A DNA stretch of 32,633 nucleotides from Chloroflexota bacterium. Lineage in GTDB: Bacteria; Chloroflexota; UBA6077; JACCZL01. Location: NCBI GenBank assembly GCA_020850535.1, contig JADZEM010000161.1, forward strand, positions 1 through 32,633, read 5' to 3'. The position numbers and the translations under genes were made by a program. The notes under the pieces were generated by a model, which was given only the letters and a program-made list of their open reading frames with translations, did no database searches and was not told where the DNA came from. This document shows, one piece after another, positions 7,859 to 15,129 of the stretch (the first letter of the stretch is position 1; each line of letters starts with the position of its first letter).

Positions 7859-8839
7859 GTGGCGAAGATCGCCTTTCAACAGGTCACGATCATCGGGACC
7901 GGCCTGCTCGGGTCGTCGCTCGGGCTGGCCCTGAAGCGGCTCCAGCCGGCCCCGCGCGTCATCGGCTGCGACCTCGACGGCAGCGCCCGCCGCGAGGCGA
8001 CCGGCAAACGTGCCGTGGACAAGGTCACCAGCAACGTCGTCGAGGCCGTCCGCGACTCCGACCTCGTCATCATCGCCACGCCGGTCCGGGCCATCGAGTT
8101 GGTTCTGCGAGACATCGCGCCGATGCTCCAGCCGGGCACGGTCGTGACCGACACCGGCTCGACCAAGCGCCAGATTCTGGAGTGGGCGGCGCAGTACCTG
8201 CCGGCCGGCGTCAGCTTCGTCGGCGGCCACCCGATGACGGGCCGGAACACGGCCGGTTCCGGCGGCCCGTCGGCGGACCTCTTCAACAACGCGGTCTACT
8301 GCGTGACCTCGCCGCCGTCCGCCGACTCAAAGGCCGTCGAGAACATCGTGAAGATGGTCGAGGCGATTGGCTCAACGCCGTACTTCGTGGAGGCCGACGA
8401 GCACGACGGTCTGGTCGCCAGCATCAGCCACCTGCCATATCTCGTCTCGACCACGATGATGCGGATCGCCGCGACAGATCGCGGCTGGCGCGAGGCGAAG
8501 ACCATCGCGGCCGGCGGCTTCGCCACGGCCACCCACCTCTCTGACGCGGACCCGCGCATGTTCGCCGACATCTGCCTCACGAATCGCGAGCAGGTCTCAC
8601 GGCAGATCGGCCGCATGATCGACGACCTTGCCGAGCTGCGCGAGATGGTCGAGCGCGGCGACGAGTCGATCTACGAGCGGTTCGTGGGCGCACGCCAGAT
8701 GCACGACGAGTGGCTGGTGGGGCGTTCGGCCGACGAGCCGGCGCCGGCGTACAACACGGCGGACCTGAAGCCGTCCAGCCTGTTCTTCCCGTCCAAGCTG
8801 GGCGAGCTGCTGCGCCGAGGCGACAAAGACAAGAAGTAG
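7859..8839 (+). CDS. tyrA: Prephenate/arogenate dehydrogenase
   Basis: NAD(P)-dependent oxidative decarboxylation of prephenate (or arogenate) in tyrosine synthesis, cytoplasmic. The Rossmann motif GTGLLG is at residues 13-18 (IIGTGLLGSSLGLAL). IIATPVRAIELVL, TDTGSTK and GGHPMTGRNTAGSGG mark the nucleotide and substrate sites, and SHLPYLVST is the conserved C-terminal-domain histidine motif. The 326 residues lack an ACT or chorismate mutase domain, so it is the monofunctional form. The start is GTG at 7859 with GGAGGG (7848-7853) upstream. The charged tail (about residues 290-326) is unconserved. It is followed directly by a dispersed repeat, with no other aroma-pathway gene nearby. Confidence 0.93.
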   Translation: MAKIAFQQVTIIGTGLLGSSLGLALKRLQPAPRVIGCDLDGSARREATGKRAVDKVTSNVVEAVRDSDLVIIATPVRAIELVLRDIAPMLQPGTVVTDTGSTKRQILEWAAQYLPAGVSFVGGHPMTGRNTAGSGGPSADLFNNAVYCVTSPPSADSKAVENIVKMVEAIGSTPYFVEADEHDGLVASISHLPYLVSTTMMRIAATDRGWREAKTIAAGGFATATHLSDADPRMFADICLTNREQVSRQIGRMIDDLAELREMVERGDESIYERFVGARQMHDEWLVGRSADEPAPAYNTADLKPSSLFFPSKLGELLRRGDKDKK

Positions 8840-8872
8840 CGCGGATCGAGGAGGCATGCCCGATGATGTGCG

Positions 8873-9163
8873 CCGCTGCATCTTCGCAAGCACGCAACAC
8901 CCCATTGTCATCCTGAGCGCAGCGAAGGACCTCACCCGCTGACCGTCAACGCTCGCGCTACCTGCTGGCCGTCAACGCTCACGCTACCTGCTGGCCGTCA
9001 GTTTGCCCCTCACCCGCTGACCGTCAACGTTCGCGTCAGCGGGTGAGGTCCTTCGCTGCGCTCAGGATGACAAGGGCGACTTGCACGCTTTCACCAACAT
9101 CCACGACCCACAACCCACGACCCACGACCCACGACCCACGACCCTCGGCCCACGACCCTCGGG
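8873..9163. repeat. Composite dispersed element, copy 1: 39-bp inverted repeat plus heptamer array
   Basis: This fills the gap between tyrA and the next gene. A perfect 39-bp inverted repeat (8905-8943 with 9035-9073) begins TTGTCATCCTGAGCG. Between the arms are two 26-bp direct units starting CCGTCAACGCTC (8943-8994, one mismatch). Outside the right arm runs a 7-bp-period array of CCCACGA units (9101-9163) that ends exactly at the stop codon of the - strand gene. A related element in opposite orientation occupies 28756-29098, including the flanks beyond the palindrome. No coding potential is credible here. Confidence 0.85.
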
Positions 9164-10723
9164 TCAGTGCGCGCGCGGGCCGGGCCGGTTGCACGCTTCG
9201 GCGTAGACCAGCCGCACTCGCTTCTCGATCTCGCCCGGTCCGCGCCGATGCACCACCAGCCACGCGTTCAGCTCGGCGTCCAGATCGTCGCGCGGGTCGG
9301 GCTTGCCATTCGCCCCGTACATCGCCTGCCAGGCAATCGCCTGCTGCGTGAAGGCCCGCACTTCGAACTGGAAGCAGACCTCCGGCGTTCGCGGATCGAC
9401 GCCGGCGAGATCGTCGTCCAGGTGCTTGGCCTCGTGGACGATCAGCGTGCCGAGCGCCTTCGGGTCGCTGCTCTGCCACTTCGTGTTGACGATGATCGAG
9501 CGGATCGCGCCGCCGCCGCCGCTGCCGATCCGCACGTACCGTGCGTGGACCAGATCCGGCAACGGCCCGAACGCCACGTCCGTGTTCGAGTCGAGGATCG
9601 TCTGGAGCGGCCCCGTCAACTTCGCCGTCTCCAGGGCGTCGATCGCGTCGGCGAGGCCGCCGCCCAGCCGAATCCGCGCCGAGTAGGCCGTCGACGGCGA
9701 GATGCTGGCCGAGACGCTCGACGCGCTGACGGCCGGCGTTGCCACGGCCGTCCGGGCTGGGGCTGCCTGCCGCGCGAACGCGGCGGTGAGGTCAGATCCG
9801 GGGAGCGCCGACGCCTGCCGGATGCCGTTCGGCCTGTCGGGCGCGTACTGGCGCAGGAACGGGCTGCCGGACGCCTGCGCGGCCAGATCGACCGGCAGGT
9901 TCTCGCCCGTGAGCAACGCCTTGAAGTAGTCGGCGAGCAGCAGTCCCTGCGTGCACCTACAACTGGCATCGTAGTGCATGATGCCGCGCTGGAAGCGCTG
10001 GTAGATGAAGTTGCCGTTGTTGGGATCCTGGGCCGGCAGCGAGGTCGGAACGCCCCAAATCTCCAGGTTGATCAGCGGGAGCAGGTTCGGGTCGCCGCCC
10101 TGCCGCCCGAACGCCGTCTCGGCGCTGACGGTGCCGGCGAAGGTGCTGAAGAAGCGGACCGGCTCGCCGTTGAACGTATCGGGCGCGTTGGCCCGGACGA
10201 ACTCCAGCACTTCCCGCGCGTACCCAGGCTGCCCCGGGGCCGGCGCCAGCGCCGCCAGCCGCTCGTTCGGGGCGGGGAACGTCGAGCCATTGATGCGGGT
10301 GTACGGCAACAGCCCAGGATCGAGCAGGTTCAGCGGGCGGACCGAGCCGTCCGGCCAGACCTGCACGACGATCCGCTGGAAGAACTGGGTCGGGATGCCC
10401 TGGAACAGGATCAGCCGCGAGATCGGGAAGCCGAACGTCGGCACCTGCCCGCGCCGGTTGAAGTACTCGATGATGCGCGGCTCTTCGACGGCGAAACCCG
10501 TCTCCGGGAAGTAGAGCGGCGCGACGGTGCCTGTCTGACGGACATCCTCGCCCACGCCGAGCAGCGACCGCGGATCGGCCGGCCCAAAGGACGGAGCGCC
10601 GGCTGCCGCCTGCCCCGGCGTCAGCAGCAGGGCCAGGACGAGTGTGAGCGCCGCCAGGGCACGCCAGAGGCGGCTCCGGGGGCGCTCATCAGACCGGCGG
10701 TCAGCGGTGGGTCGAATCCTCAC
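9164..10723 (-). CDS. Exported protein with HExxH...E zinc-protease signature
   Basis: A 519-residue exported protein of unknown function. Residues 18-45 form a signal peptide (LWRALAALTLVLALLLTPG, cleavage near AAAGA). The N-terminal third has FNRRGQVPTFGFPISR, resembling an extracellular module frequent in Chloroflexota exported proteins (my recollection, unverified). A Ser/Ala-rich linker spans about 300-345. The last 150 residues contain H430-E-A-K-H434 and, 19 residues later, Glu454 in CFQFEVRAF, a gluzincin-like arrangement, so a secreted metallopeptidase is possible. The start is GTG at 10723, with only a weak SD. It lies 24 bases downstream of the preceding exported-protein gene, so the two probably form an operon. 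The stop codon directly abuts the heptamer array. Confidence 0.75.
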   Translation of the reverse strand: MRIRPTADRRSDERPRSRLWRALAALTLVLALLLTPGQAAAGAPSFGPADPRSLLGVGEDVRQTGTVAPLYFPETGFAVEEPRIIEYFNRRGQVPTFGFPISRLILFQGIPTQFFQRIVVQVWPDGSVRPLNLLDPGLLPYTRINGSTFPAPNERLAALAPAPGQPGYAREVLEFVRANAPDTFNGEPVRFFSTFAGTVSAETAFGRQGGDPNLLPLINLEIWGVPTSLPAQDPNNGNFIYQRFQRGIMHYDASCRCTQGLLLADYFKALLTGENLPVDLAAQASGSPFLRQYAPDRPNGIRQASALPGSDLTAAFARQAAPARTAVATPAVSASSVSASISPSTAYSARIRLGGGLADAIDALETAKLTGPLQTILDSNTDVAFGPLPDLVHARYVRIGSGGGGAIRSIIVNTKWQSSDPKALGTLIVHEAKHLDDDLAGVDPRTPEVCFQFEVRAFTQQAIAWQAMYGANGKPDPRDDLDAELNAWLVVHRRGPGEIEKRVRLVYAEACNRPGPRAH

Positions 10724-10747
10724 GCGAGCGCGGCGTCTCCAGTCGAT

Positions 10748-11434
10748 TTACTTCTTCTTGACGACCTCAAACGATAGCTCAGACTTGTTGACTTTCCCAC
10801 CCTCACGAGCGGTCCCGATCATGAAGCCCTCGCCCTCGTCGGCGTCGCTCGGGATCTCGACGGTGAACCGGCACTTGCCCGCGTTGTCGGCGTTCTTCGA
10901 ATCTTCGGAGAACTCCTTGCCGCCCGGCAACCGGACCGTGAGGTCGCAGGTGACGTCCTTGCGGGTCTTGATATCGACACGCCGCTCCTCGCCGCGCTCG
11001 ATCTTCGCCGAGCCGTCGATATCGACCTCGACCGGGATATCGGAGGAGATGTTCGGGTCGGCAGTCGGCTGGGGGGCGGCGGTGTTGGTCGGCTTGGCGC
11101 TCGCGCCAGCGCCAGATTGCGGTGGCTGTTGCTGCGGGTTGGCGGCCGGCTGGGCGTTGCTCGGCTTCGCGGCGGCCTGGGCCGAGCCCATCGGCGCGAG
11201 GCCGGCAAAGATCGGCTCGCCCTCTGGATAGGCGTTGATCTCGTCGTCAGAGATGACCACCGTCGCCACCCAGCGACGCTGGCCGCTCGCGATCAGGTAC
11301 ACCGCGCCATCCGAGCGCACCGCCACCTGACCATCGGCGCCCGACTGCTGCTGCTGAGCTGCCACGGGCGCGAGCGCGGTGCCGAGCAGCAGGCCAGCCG
11401 CCACAAGCCCCAGCGACCGAATCGGCAGTTTCAT
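10748..11434 (-). CDS. Exported protein with YLI..G.RRWVA motif, unknown function
   Basis: A 228-residue secreted protein. A signal peptide occupies residues 1-28 (MKLPIRSLGLVAAGLLLGTA, cleavage after PVAAQ). It is followed by AVYLIASGQRRWVATVV, a short module seen in exported proteins of this kind of bacterium, then a Gln/Pro/Ala-rich linker. The C-terminal beta-rich domain of about 100 residues has many charged residues (EVDIDGSAKIERGEERRV). No enzymatic motif is visible. The start is the ATG at 11434 rather than the in-frame start at 11506, because GGAGGAAAGGAAG lies just upstream and the signal peptide begins there. It is first in a two-gene operon with the HExxH protein. Confidence 0.8.
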   Translation of the reverse strand: MKLPIRSLGLVAAGLLLGTALAPVAAQQQQSGADGQVAVRSDGAVYLIASGQRRWVATVVISDDEINAYPEGEPIFAGLAPMGSAQAAAKPSNAQPAANPQQQPPQSGAGASAKPTNTAAPQPTADPNISSDIPVEVDIDGSAKIERGEERRVDIKTRKDVTCDLTVRLPGGKEFSEDSKNADNAGKCRFTVEIPSDADEGEGFMIGTAREGGKVNKSELSFEVVKKK

Positions 11435-11838
11435 GGATCTTCCTTTCCTCCCTGGAGCACGAGGTTCGCGTGGCGGTCGCTCGAACCGCCTGCTCCCGCG
11501 CGACAAGCCTTGGCGACGCGCACGAGAGCTACCGGCGCCCTGGGGGAGGCCGGATTGTAAACCGCGCGCTCCTGGCAGGCCAAGATTCGCGGCATCACCA
11601 GCACGTCACGACGCGGCTGCCGTTCTCGCTCCACACCACGCGCCCGGCCGGATCCGCGTCAGATGTGCAGCCGGGCCACGTCTTCTGGATAGTTGAACGA
11701 ATGACCGGGCCGGGGGTCACATCTTCGGCGGTCAAGGCGGCATCGTGGGGGGCGGCCGTATACTCCCCCGGACGCGGCCGCCGCCCGGCACGCCAGGACA
11801 GCCCGGGCCGCCAGACCGCCGCGAGGGGAGACCGCTCC
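11435..11838. other. 404-base intergenic region between divergent genes
   Basis: No credible coding region is present; an open frame extends upstream of the methyltransferase but lacks conserved content. The only regulatory candidate is on the - strand: TTGGCC (complement of 11578-11583) and TACAAT (complement of 11554-11559), 18 bases apart, a plausible weak promoter for the exported-protein operon. Confidence 0.35.
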
Positions 11839-12492
11839 GTGCTTCGGCGGCTGGCAGAGGCGAAGGTCGCGTTGAGCAAGCGGCTGTCGCGGCACCGGAT
11901 CGACGCGTTCTTGCGCCGTGAGCTGCGTGATGTGCAGGGCGCCGTGCTGGACATCGGGGCCGGGCTGCGGCCCTTTGCCGACCTGATCCCCGGCCAGACC
12001 ATCGCGCTCGACTACCGTGCCCGGCCGGACCTCGACCTGATCGCCGACGCCCACCACCTGCCGTTCGGCGATGCCACCGTGGACGCCATTGTCTGCACCG
12101 AGGTCTTCGAGCACCTGCTGGACCCGACCGCCGCCGCCCGCGAGCTGATCCGCGTGCTCAAGCCGGGCGGCCGGCTGGTGCTGACCACCCGCTTCTGCTT
12201 CCCCTTGCACGACCGGCCCGGCGACTACTGGCGCTTCACGTCGTACACCCTGGAGCGCCTCTTCAAACCACTGGATGCCATCGTCATTCCGCAGCACACG
12301 GCGTACCAGACGCTGCTGGTGCTGCTGGTGCGCCTCGTGATGGAGCCGACGCGCCTCAACCGCGTGGTCTCGCTGCCGGTCCTGGCCGTCTGCGCCCTGT
12401 TGTGGGGCCTCGATCCCCTGGCCGGCAAACTGCTCCCCAGCGATGCGCTGACGAGCGGCTACCTGGTGGCTGGCCGGAAGCCGAACGCTTGA
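11839..12492 (+). CDS. Class I SAM-dependent methyltransferase
   Basis: Methyltransferase type 11 of 217 residues. Motif I is VLDIGAGLRPF (36-46), the acidic residue ending the second strand is in ALDYR (56-60), EVFEHLLDP (88-96) is the type-11 signature, and VLKPGGRLVLTT (106-117) is the post-motif. YWRFTSYTLERLF after it is typical of sugar- or lipid-modifying members. A hydrophobic stretch near 155-195 suggests membrane association. The acceptor is unknown. The start is GTG at 11839 because GAGGGGAG lies eight bases upstream and the conserved region follows directly. An in-frame ATG at 11701 would add a Gly/Arg-rich, unconserved extension. Confidence 0.85.
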   Translation: MLRRLAEAKVALSKRLSRHRIDAFLRRELRDVQGAVLDIGAGLRPFADLIPGQTIALDYRARPDLDLIADAHHLPFGDATVDAIVCTEVFEHLLDPTAAARELIRVLKPGGRLVLTTRFCFPLHDRPGDYWRFTSYTLERLFKPLDAIVIPQHTAYQTLLVLLVRLVMEPTRLNRVVSLPVLAVCALLWGLDPLAGKLLPSDALTSGYLVAGRKPNA

Positions 12493-12522
12493 TCCGGCGT
12501 TTCGTTCTCGGTAGAGTGAGCG

Positions 12523-12557
12523 CACGGGCACGGGCATGGGCACGGGCACGGGCACGG
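12523..12557. repeat. Short tandem repeat of GGGCAC hexamers
   Basis: About five and a half copies of the hexamer GGGCAC with one C-to-T change (GGGCAT), placed between the methyltransferase stop and the next start codon. Such an array is prone to slippage and could vary in length between strains. No other structure is seen in this gap. Confidence 0.7.
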
Positions 12558-12588
12558 CGATGACCGGACCACGAGGGGGCGGCGCGAC

Positions 12589-13005
12589 ATGACGTGGAAG
12601 GATTGGCAGGCATTCGGGAGCTTCCTGGGTCAGGACTCAACGCTCCTGGGCATCGGGATCTTTCTGACGCTGATCGTCGTGGTCGGGTGGCTGATGGCCA
12701 GCCGGGCCGAAGCGACGCCCAACGCCGACCAGCTTGCCGAGCTGCATCACTTCGTCAGGGAGCACTTTGCGCTGCACGTCGCGCGCGGGCTGGCAGCCAA
12801 CGGCGAGACGAACGGGGCGATCTCGAAGGACCGCGCCTGGCGCAAGGTGTTTCAGCAGCACCTGGGGCTGCACAACGAGCTGTACGCCATCAGGCGTGAC
12901 CTGGCCATGAAGGTCTACGACGAGGACATCGACGCGGCGGTGAGCCGGCAACTGGCGGCCCTCCGCGAGGCACGTCCTCAGCCCTCCTCCGTAGCGGTGA
13001 GCTAG
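12589..13005 (+). CDS. Small membrane-anchored protein, unknown function
   Basis: A 138-residue protein that I do not recognise. One clear membrane segment (GIGIFLTLIVVVGWLMA, about residues 21-38) follows a short N-terminus. The rest is soluble, mostly helical and charged (LAELHHFVREHFALHVARGL), ending in a Pro/Ser tail. The topology is probably N-out with a cytoplasmic C-terminal domain. The ATG at 12589 is supported by GAGGGGGCGG upstream and by codon composition like its neighbours. It sits 96 bases after the methyltransferase, behind a hexamer repeat, and 27 bases before the end of the convergent methyltransferase gene. Confidence 0.7.
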   Translation: MTWKDWQAFGSFLGQDSTLLGIGIFLTLIVVVGWLMASRAEATPNADQLAELHHFVREHFALHVARGLAANGETNGAISKDRAWRKVFQQHLGLHNELYAIRRDLAMKVYDEDIDAAVSRQLAALREARPQPSSVAVS

Positions 13006-13032
13006 GCGGCGCGGCGAGACTGACGCCCGGCC

Positions 13033-13794
13033 TCAGCGCTCGCCGGGCGACTCGGGAGCCGGCATCGTTCCGGCCGCGAACCGCGGCTCGAAGGCGGCGA
13101 CGCGCTTCTCCGGGTAGGTGAAGGTCGGATTGCGGCGGGCAACCGCCATCGCGGTGATCCCCAGCTCGCGGAAGATCGGCTCGCCAAGCCCCAGCAGGCC
13201 ACGCCCGCGCGCCCCCACGAACACCACGTCATCCACGGTGAAGCCGGCCCGCTCGACCGTGAACGCCAGGGTTCGCGGCGTAAAGGCGTTGATGTGCTCG
13301 CTGGCCAGATAGCCGTTGTGGCCGATGACCCGTTTGAGCAACCGGTCCACCAGCGGCAGCGGCGGCATGGTCGGGACGTGCACGAACAGCAGACCGTTCG
13401 GCTCCAACAGCGCGTGCAACCGGAGCAGGAACAGGTGCGGAGCGACGAGATGCTCCAGCAGGTTCGAGCAGTAGATCGCCTCGAAGCGCCGCCCGAGGTC
13501 CGGCAGGCCATCCTCGACGTTCGTCATCGTCACGTCGAAGCCCAGGGCGCGGCAGAACTCCACATTGCGCTCGACGGCGTCGATGCCGGCGCTGCCCGGC
13601 CCGAAGTGGATCAGGTGCTGCCCGACCGAACAGCCGATGTCGAGGACGGCCTTCTGGTCGAGGTGGTGTGCCTCGCACACGAAGCGAATCGCACGGGACG
13701 GGACGAAGAAGTCGCCGATCAGGCGCTCGGTTTCGTCCGGCGGGAGCGGGGACCGGGCGCGAACGAGCCGCGCGACCTCGCTGGACGATTTCAT
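13033..13794 (-). CDS. Class I SAM-dependent methyltransferase
   Basis: Methyltransferase type 11/12 of 253 residues. Motif I is VLDIGCSVGQHL (50-61). YCSNLLEHLVAPHLFLLRL is the type-11 signature, and LLEPNGLLFVHVPTM corresponds to the post-I strand. C-terminal to that, HINAFTPRTLAFTVERAGF is typical of methyltransferases in surface-glycan or lipid pathways. The substrate is unknown. The start is the ATG at 13794; the longer in-frame version to 13992 would run through the divergent Nudix gene and its SD. It is divergent from the Nudix hydrolase with 91 bases between start codons, which contain an imperfect dyad around TATGATAC at 13819-13826. Confidence 0.85.
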   Translation of the reverse strand: MKSSSEVARLVRARSPLPPDETERLIGDFFVPSRAIRFVCEAHHLDQKAVLDIGCSVGQHLIHFGPGSAGIDAVERNVEFCRALGFDVTMTNVEDGLPDLGRRFEAIYCSNLLEHLVAPHLFLLRLHALLEPNGLLFVHVPTMPPLPLVDRLLKRVIGHNGYLASEHINAFTPRTLAFTVERAGFTVDDVVFVGARGRGLLGLGEPIFRELGITAMAVARRNPTFTYPEKRVAAFEPRFAAGTMPAPESPGER

Positions 13795-13885
13795 GCAGAC
13801 AGAGCCTTCATCGGAGCGTATGATACTCCTAATCAGACAGCCCCGCATCGGGACATTTCGGTCAGGGGCCACGCGCAGGAGCGGT

Positions 13886-14452
13886 ATGAGCGACCACGAT
13901 CTCAGCGAGGCTACAGAGGCGACGGAGCTTGAGGCTGTGGCTGCCGAGTCGGATGCGTCGCCGCCAAAGGACACGAAGAAGAACAAGGACAAGCACGAGA
14001 AGTCGCTGGAAGAGAAGAAGGTCTACGAGGCCGGCGCGGTCATCGTCTGCGACGGCAAGGTCGTGCTGCGCCTGACCGACAAGCAGCGCTGGATCTTTCC
14101 AAAGGGCAAGCTGAAGAAGAAGGAGTCGCCGCAGGACGCCGCCGTCCGCGAGGCCGTCGAGGAGACGGGCCTCAACGTCGACGTGATCAGGCAGGTGGCG
14201 GACCTGCTGATCCGCCACGAAGGCAAGAAGCGGCGCTTTGTCTTTTACCTGATGCGCGCAACCGCCAAGACCTGGGACTGGCCGCACCATGAAGGCCGGG
14301 ACACCTTCCTGATCTCGCCAGATCGCGTAGCCTCGCTGATTCGGCACGCCGGGTATGCGTCCGTCTGGCAAGCCTGTCAGGGGCAGGTGCAGTCGATGTG
14401 CGCCGAGCCGGTGCCGTTCGTGTCGCACCGTCCGGCCGCCGTCTCGGAGTGA
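13886..14452 (+). CDS. Nudix hydrolase
   Basis: Hydrolase of nucleoside-diphosphate-linked compounds, 188 residues. The Nudix box is perfect: G74, E80, then REAVEETGL at 88-96 (pattern Gx5Ex7REUxEExGU). WIFPKGKLKKKES precedes it, as in members that act on diadenosine polyphosphates or diphosphoinositol-like substrates, and the domain tail WPHHEGRDTF fits the same group. The N-terminal 45 residues are acidic then Lys-rich and probably disordered. The ATG at 13886 is chosen for CAGGAG five bases upstream. It is divergent from a methyltransferase. The exact substrate is not deducible. Confidence 0.92.
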   Translation: MSDHDLSEATEATELEAVAAESDASPPKDTKKNKDKHEKSLEEKKVYEAGAVIVCDGKVVLRLTDKQRWIFPKGKLKKKESPQDAAVREAVEETGLNVDVIRQVADLLIRHEGKKRRFVFYLMRATAKTWDWPHHEGRDTFLISPDRVASLIRHAGYASVWQACQGQVQSMCAEPVPFVSHRPAAVSE

Positions 14453-14538
14453 GCGCGAGCGTCCTGGCCTGAGCAATGGCATCCTGGCCTGAGCGATGGC
14501 GTCCCCGCGACTGGGCATCCGCCTGCGGGACGACGGCG

Positions 14539-14940
14539 CTACGCCTTGCCCGCCGCTTTCGCCGCGACGTAGGCTCGCCACCCGCCGAACTCGGTGATCT
14601 CGCGGTGCCTGCCCTCCGCCTGCTCGCGCGGGAAGAGGATGCCGTCCACGACTCGTCCATCGGAGAGCTTGACCGGCCCCTTGTACAGGTGGGGCGGCTC
14701 GCCGGACTCGACGGTCTGCCAGATCTCGTCGGACATCCGGTACATCTCGCCCGGCACTGAGATGCCGCCAGACTCGCCCTCGGCCACCTCGAACATGCCA
14801 GGATGGATGTCGCCAATCGAGAAGATCCGGTAGCAGGGGGCCGTCTCGAACTCGCCGAGAAACTCCGAGCCGTCGAGGTTCCTGTTCAGCTTCAGACCGC
14901 GCATCAGGGTGCCGTTGACGAACAACTCAACTGCCAACAT
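14539..14940 (-). CDS. Stand-alone allophanate hydrolase C-terminal domain-like protein
   Basis: A 133-residue protein with the gamma-glutamylcyclotransferase-like fold found as the C-terminal domain of allophanate hydrolase (AtzF/DUR1,2). ELFVNGTLMRGLKLNRNL matches the opening strand and loop, and the end of the domain (LSDGRVVDGILFP then REITEFGGWRAYVAA) matches the conserved AtzF tail. In fungal allophanate hydrolase this domain processes the N-carboxycarbamate intermediate. No amidase domain is encoded here. The ATG at 14940 has GGAG eight bases upstream; the longer frame to 15072 runs into the inverted repeat. It is last in the block of carbamoyl/ureide genes, which supports a role there (inference). 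Confidence 0.8.
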   Translation of the reverse strand: MLAVELFVNGTLMRGLKLNRNLDGSEFLGEFETAPCYRIFSIGDIHPGMFEVAEGESGGISVPGEMYRMSDEIWQTVESGEPPHLYKGPVKLSDGRVVDGILFPREQAEGRHREITEFGGWRAYVAAKAAGKA

Positions 14941-14984
14941 GTGGTACTCCAGAGGGGGTAAGGCCCTCACCCCCCGATCTCGAG

Positions 14985-15103
14985 GGAGGCCCTCACCCCC
15001 CGACCCCCTCTCCCTGTGCGCGGGAGAGGGGGAGGAACGAAACTGTCGTGTGTCTCCCCCTCTCCCGCGCACAGGGAGAGGGGGTCGGGGGGTGAGGGCC
15101 TCC
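14985..15103. repeat. Perfect 50-bp inverted repeat, 19-base spacer
   Basis: The left arm at 14985-15034 and right arm at 15054-15103 are exact reverse complements over 50 bases; a partial extra copy of the left-arm motif CCCTCACCCCCCGA precedes it at 14963-14976. It lies between the permease stop and the start of the allophanate-hydrolase-like gene, so in RNA it would form a very stable hairpin between two co-directional genes. It is probably a dispersed non-coding element acting as terminator or mRNA stabiliser (inference). Confidence 0.9.
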
Positions 15104-15129
15104 GGCGCCCACGCTCGGGTCTCCAGAGC

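Noticed and set aside
8905-9073. Repeats spaced by short unique sequence, possibly a CRISPR array
   Set aside because: There are only two imperfect 26-bp units plus a long inverted repeat, no regular spacer length and no cas genes; it fits a dispersed palindromic element.
9167-10777. Long + strand frame opposite the HExxH exported protein, plus similar shadows at 2919-4253 and 18641-20080
   Set aside because: Their composition is Arg/Gln/Asp-rich and unconserved-looking, no SD is present, and the - strand proteins have signal peptides, membrane helices or family motifs.
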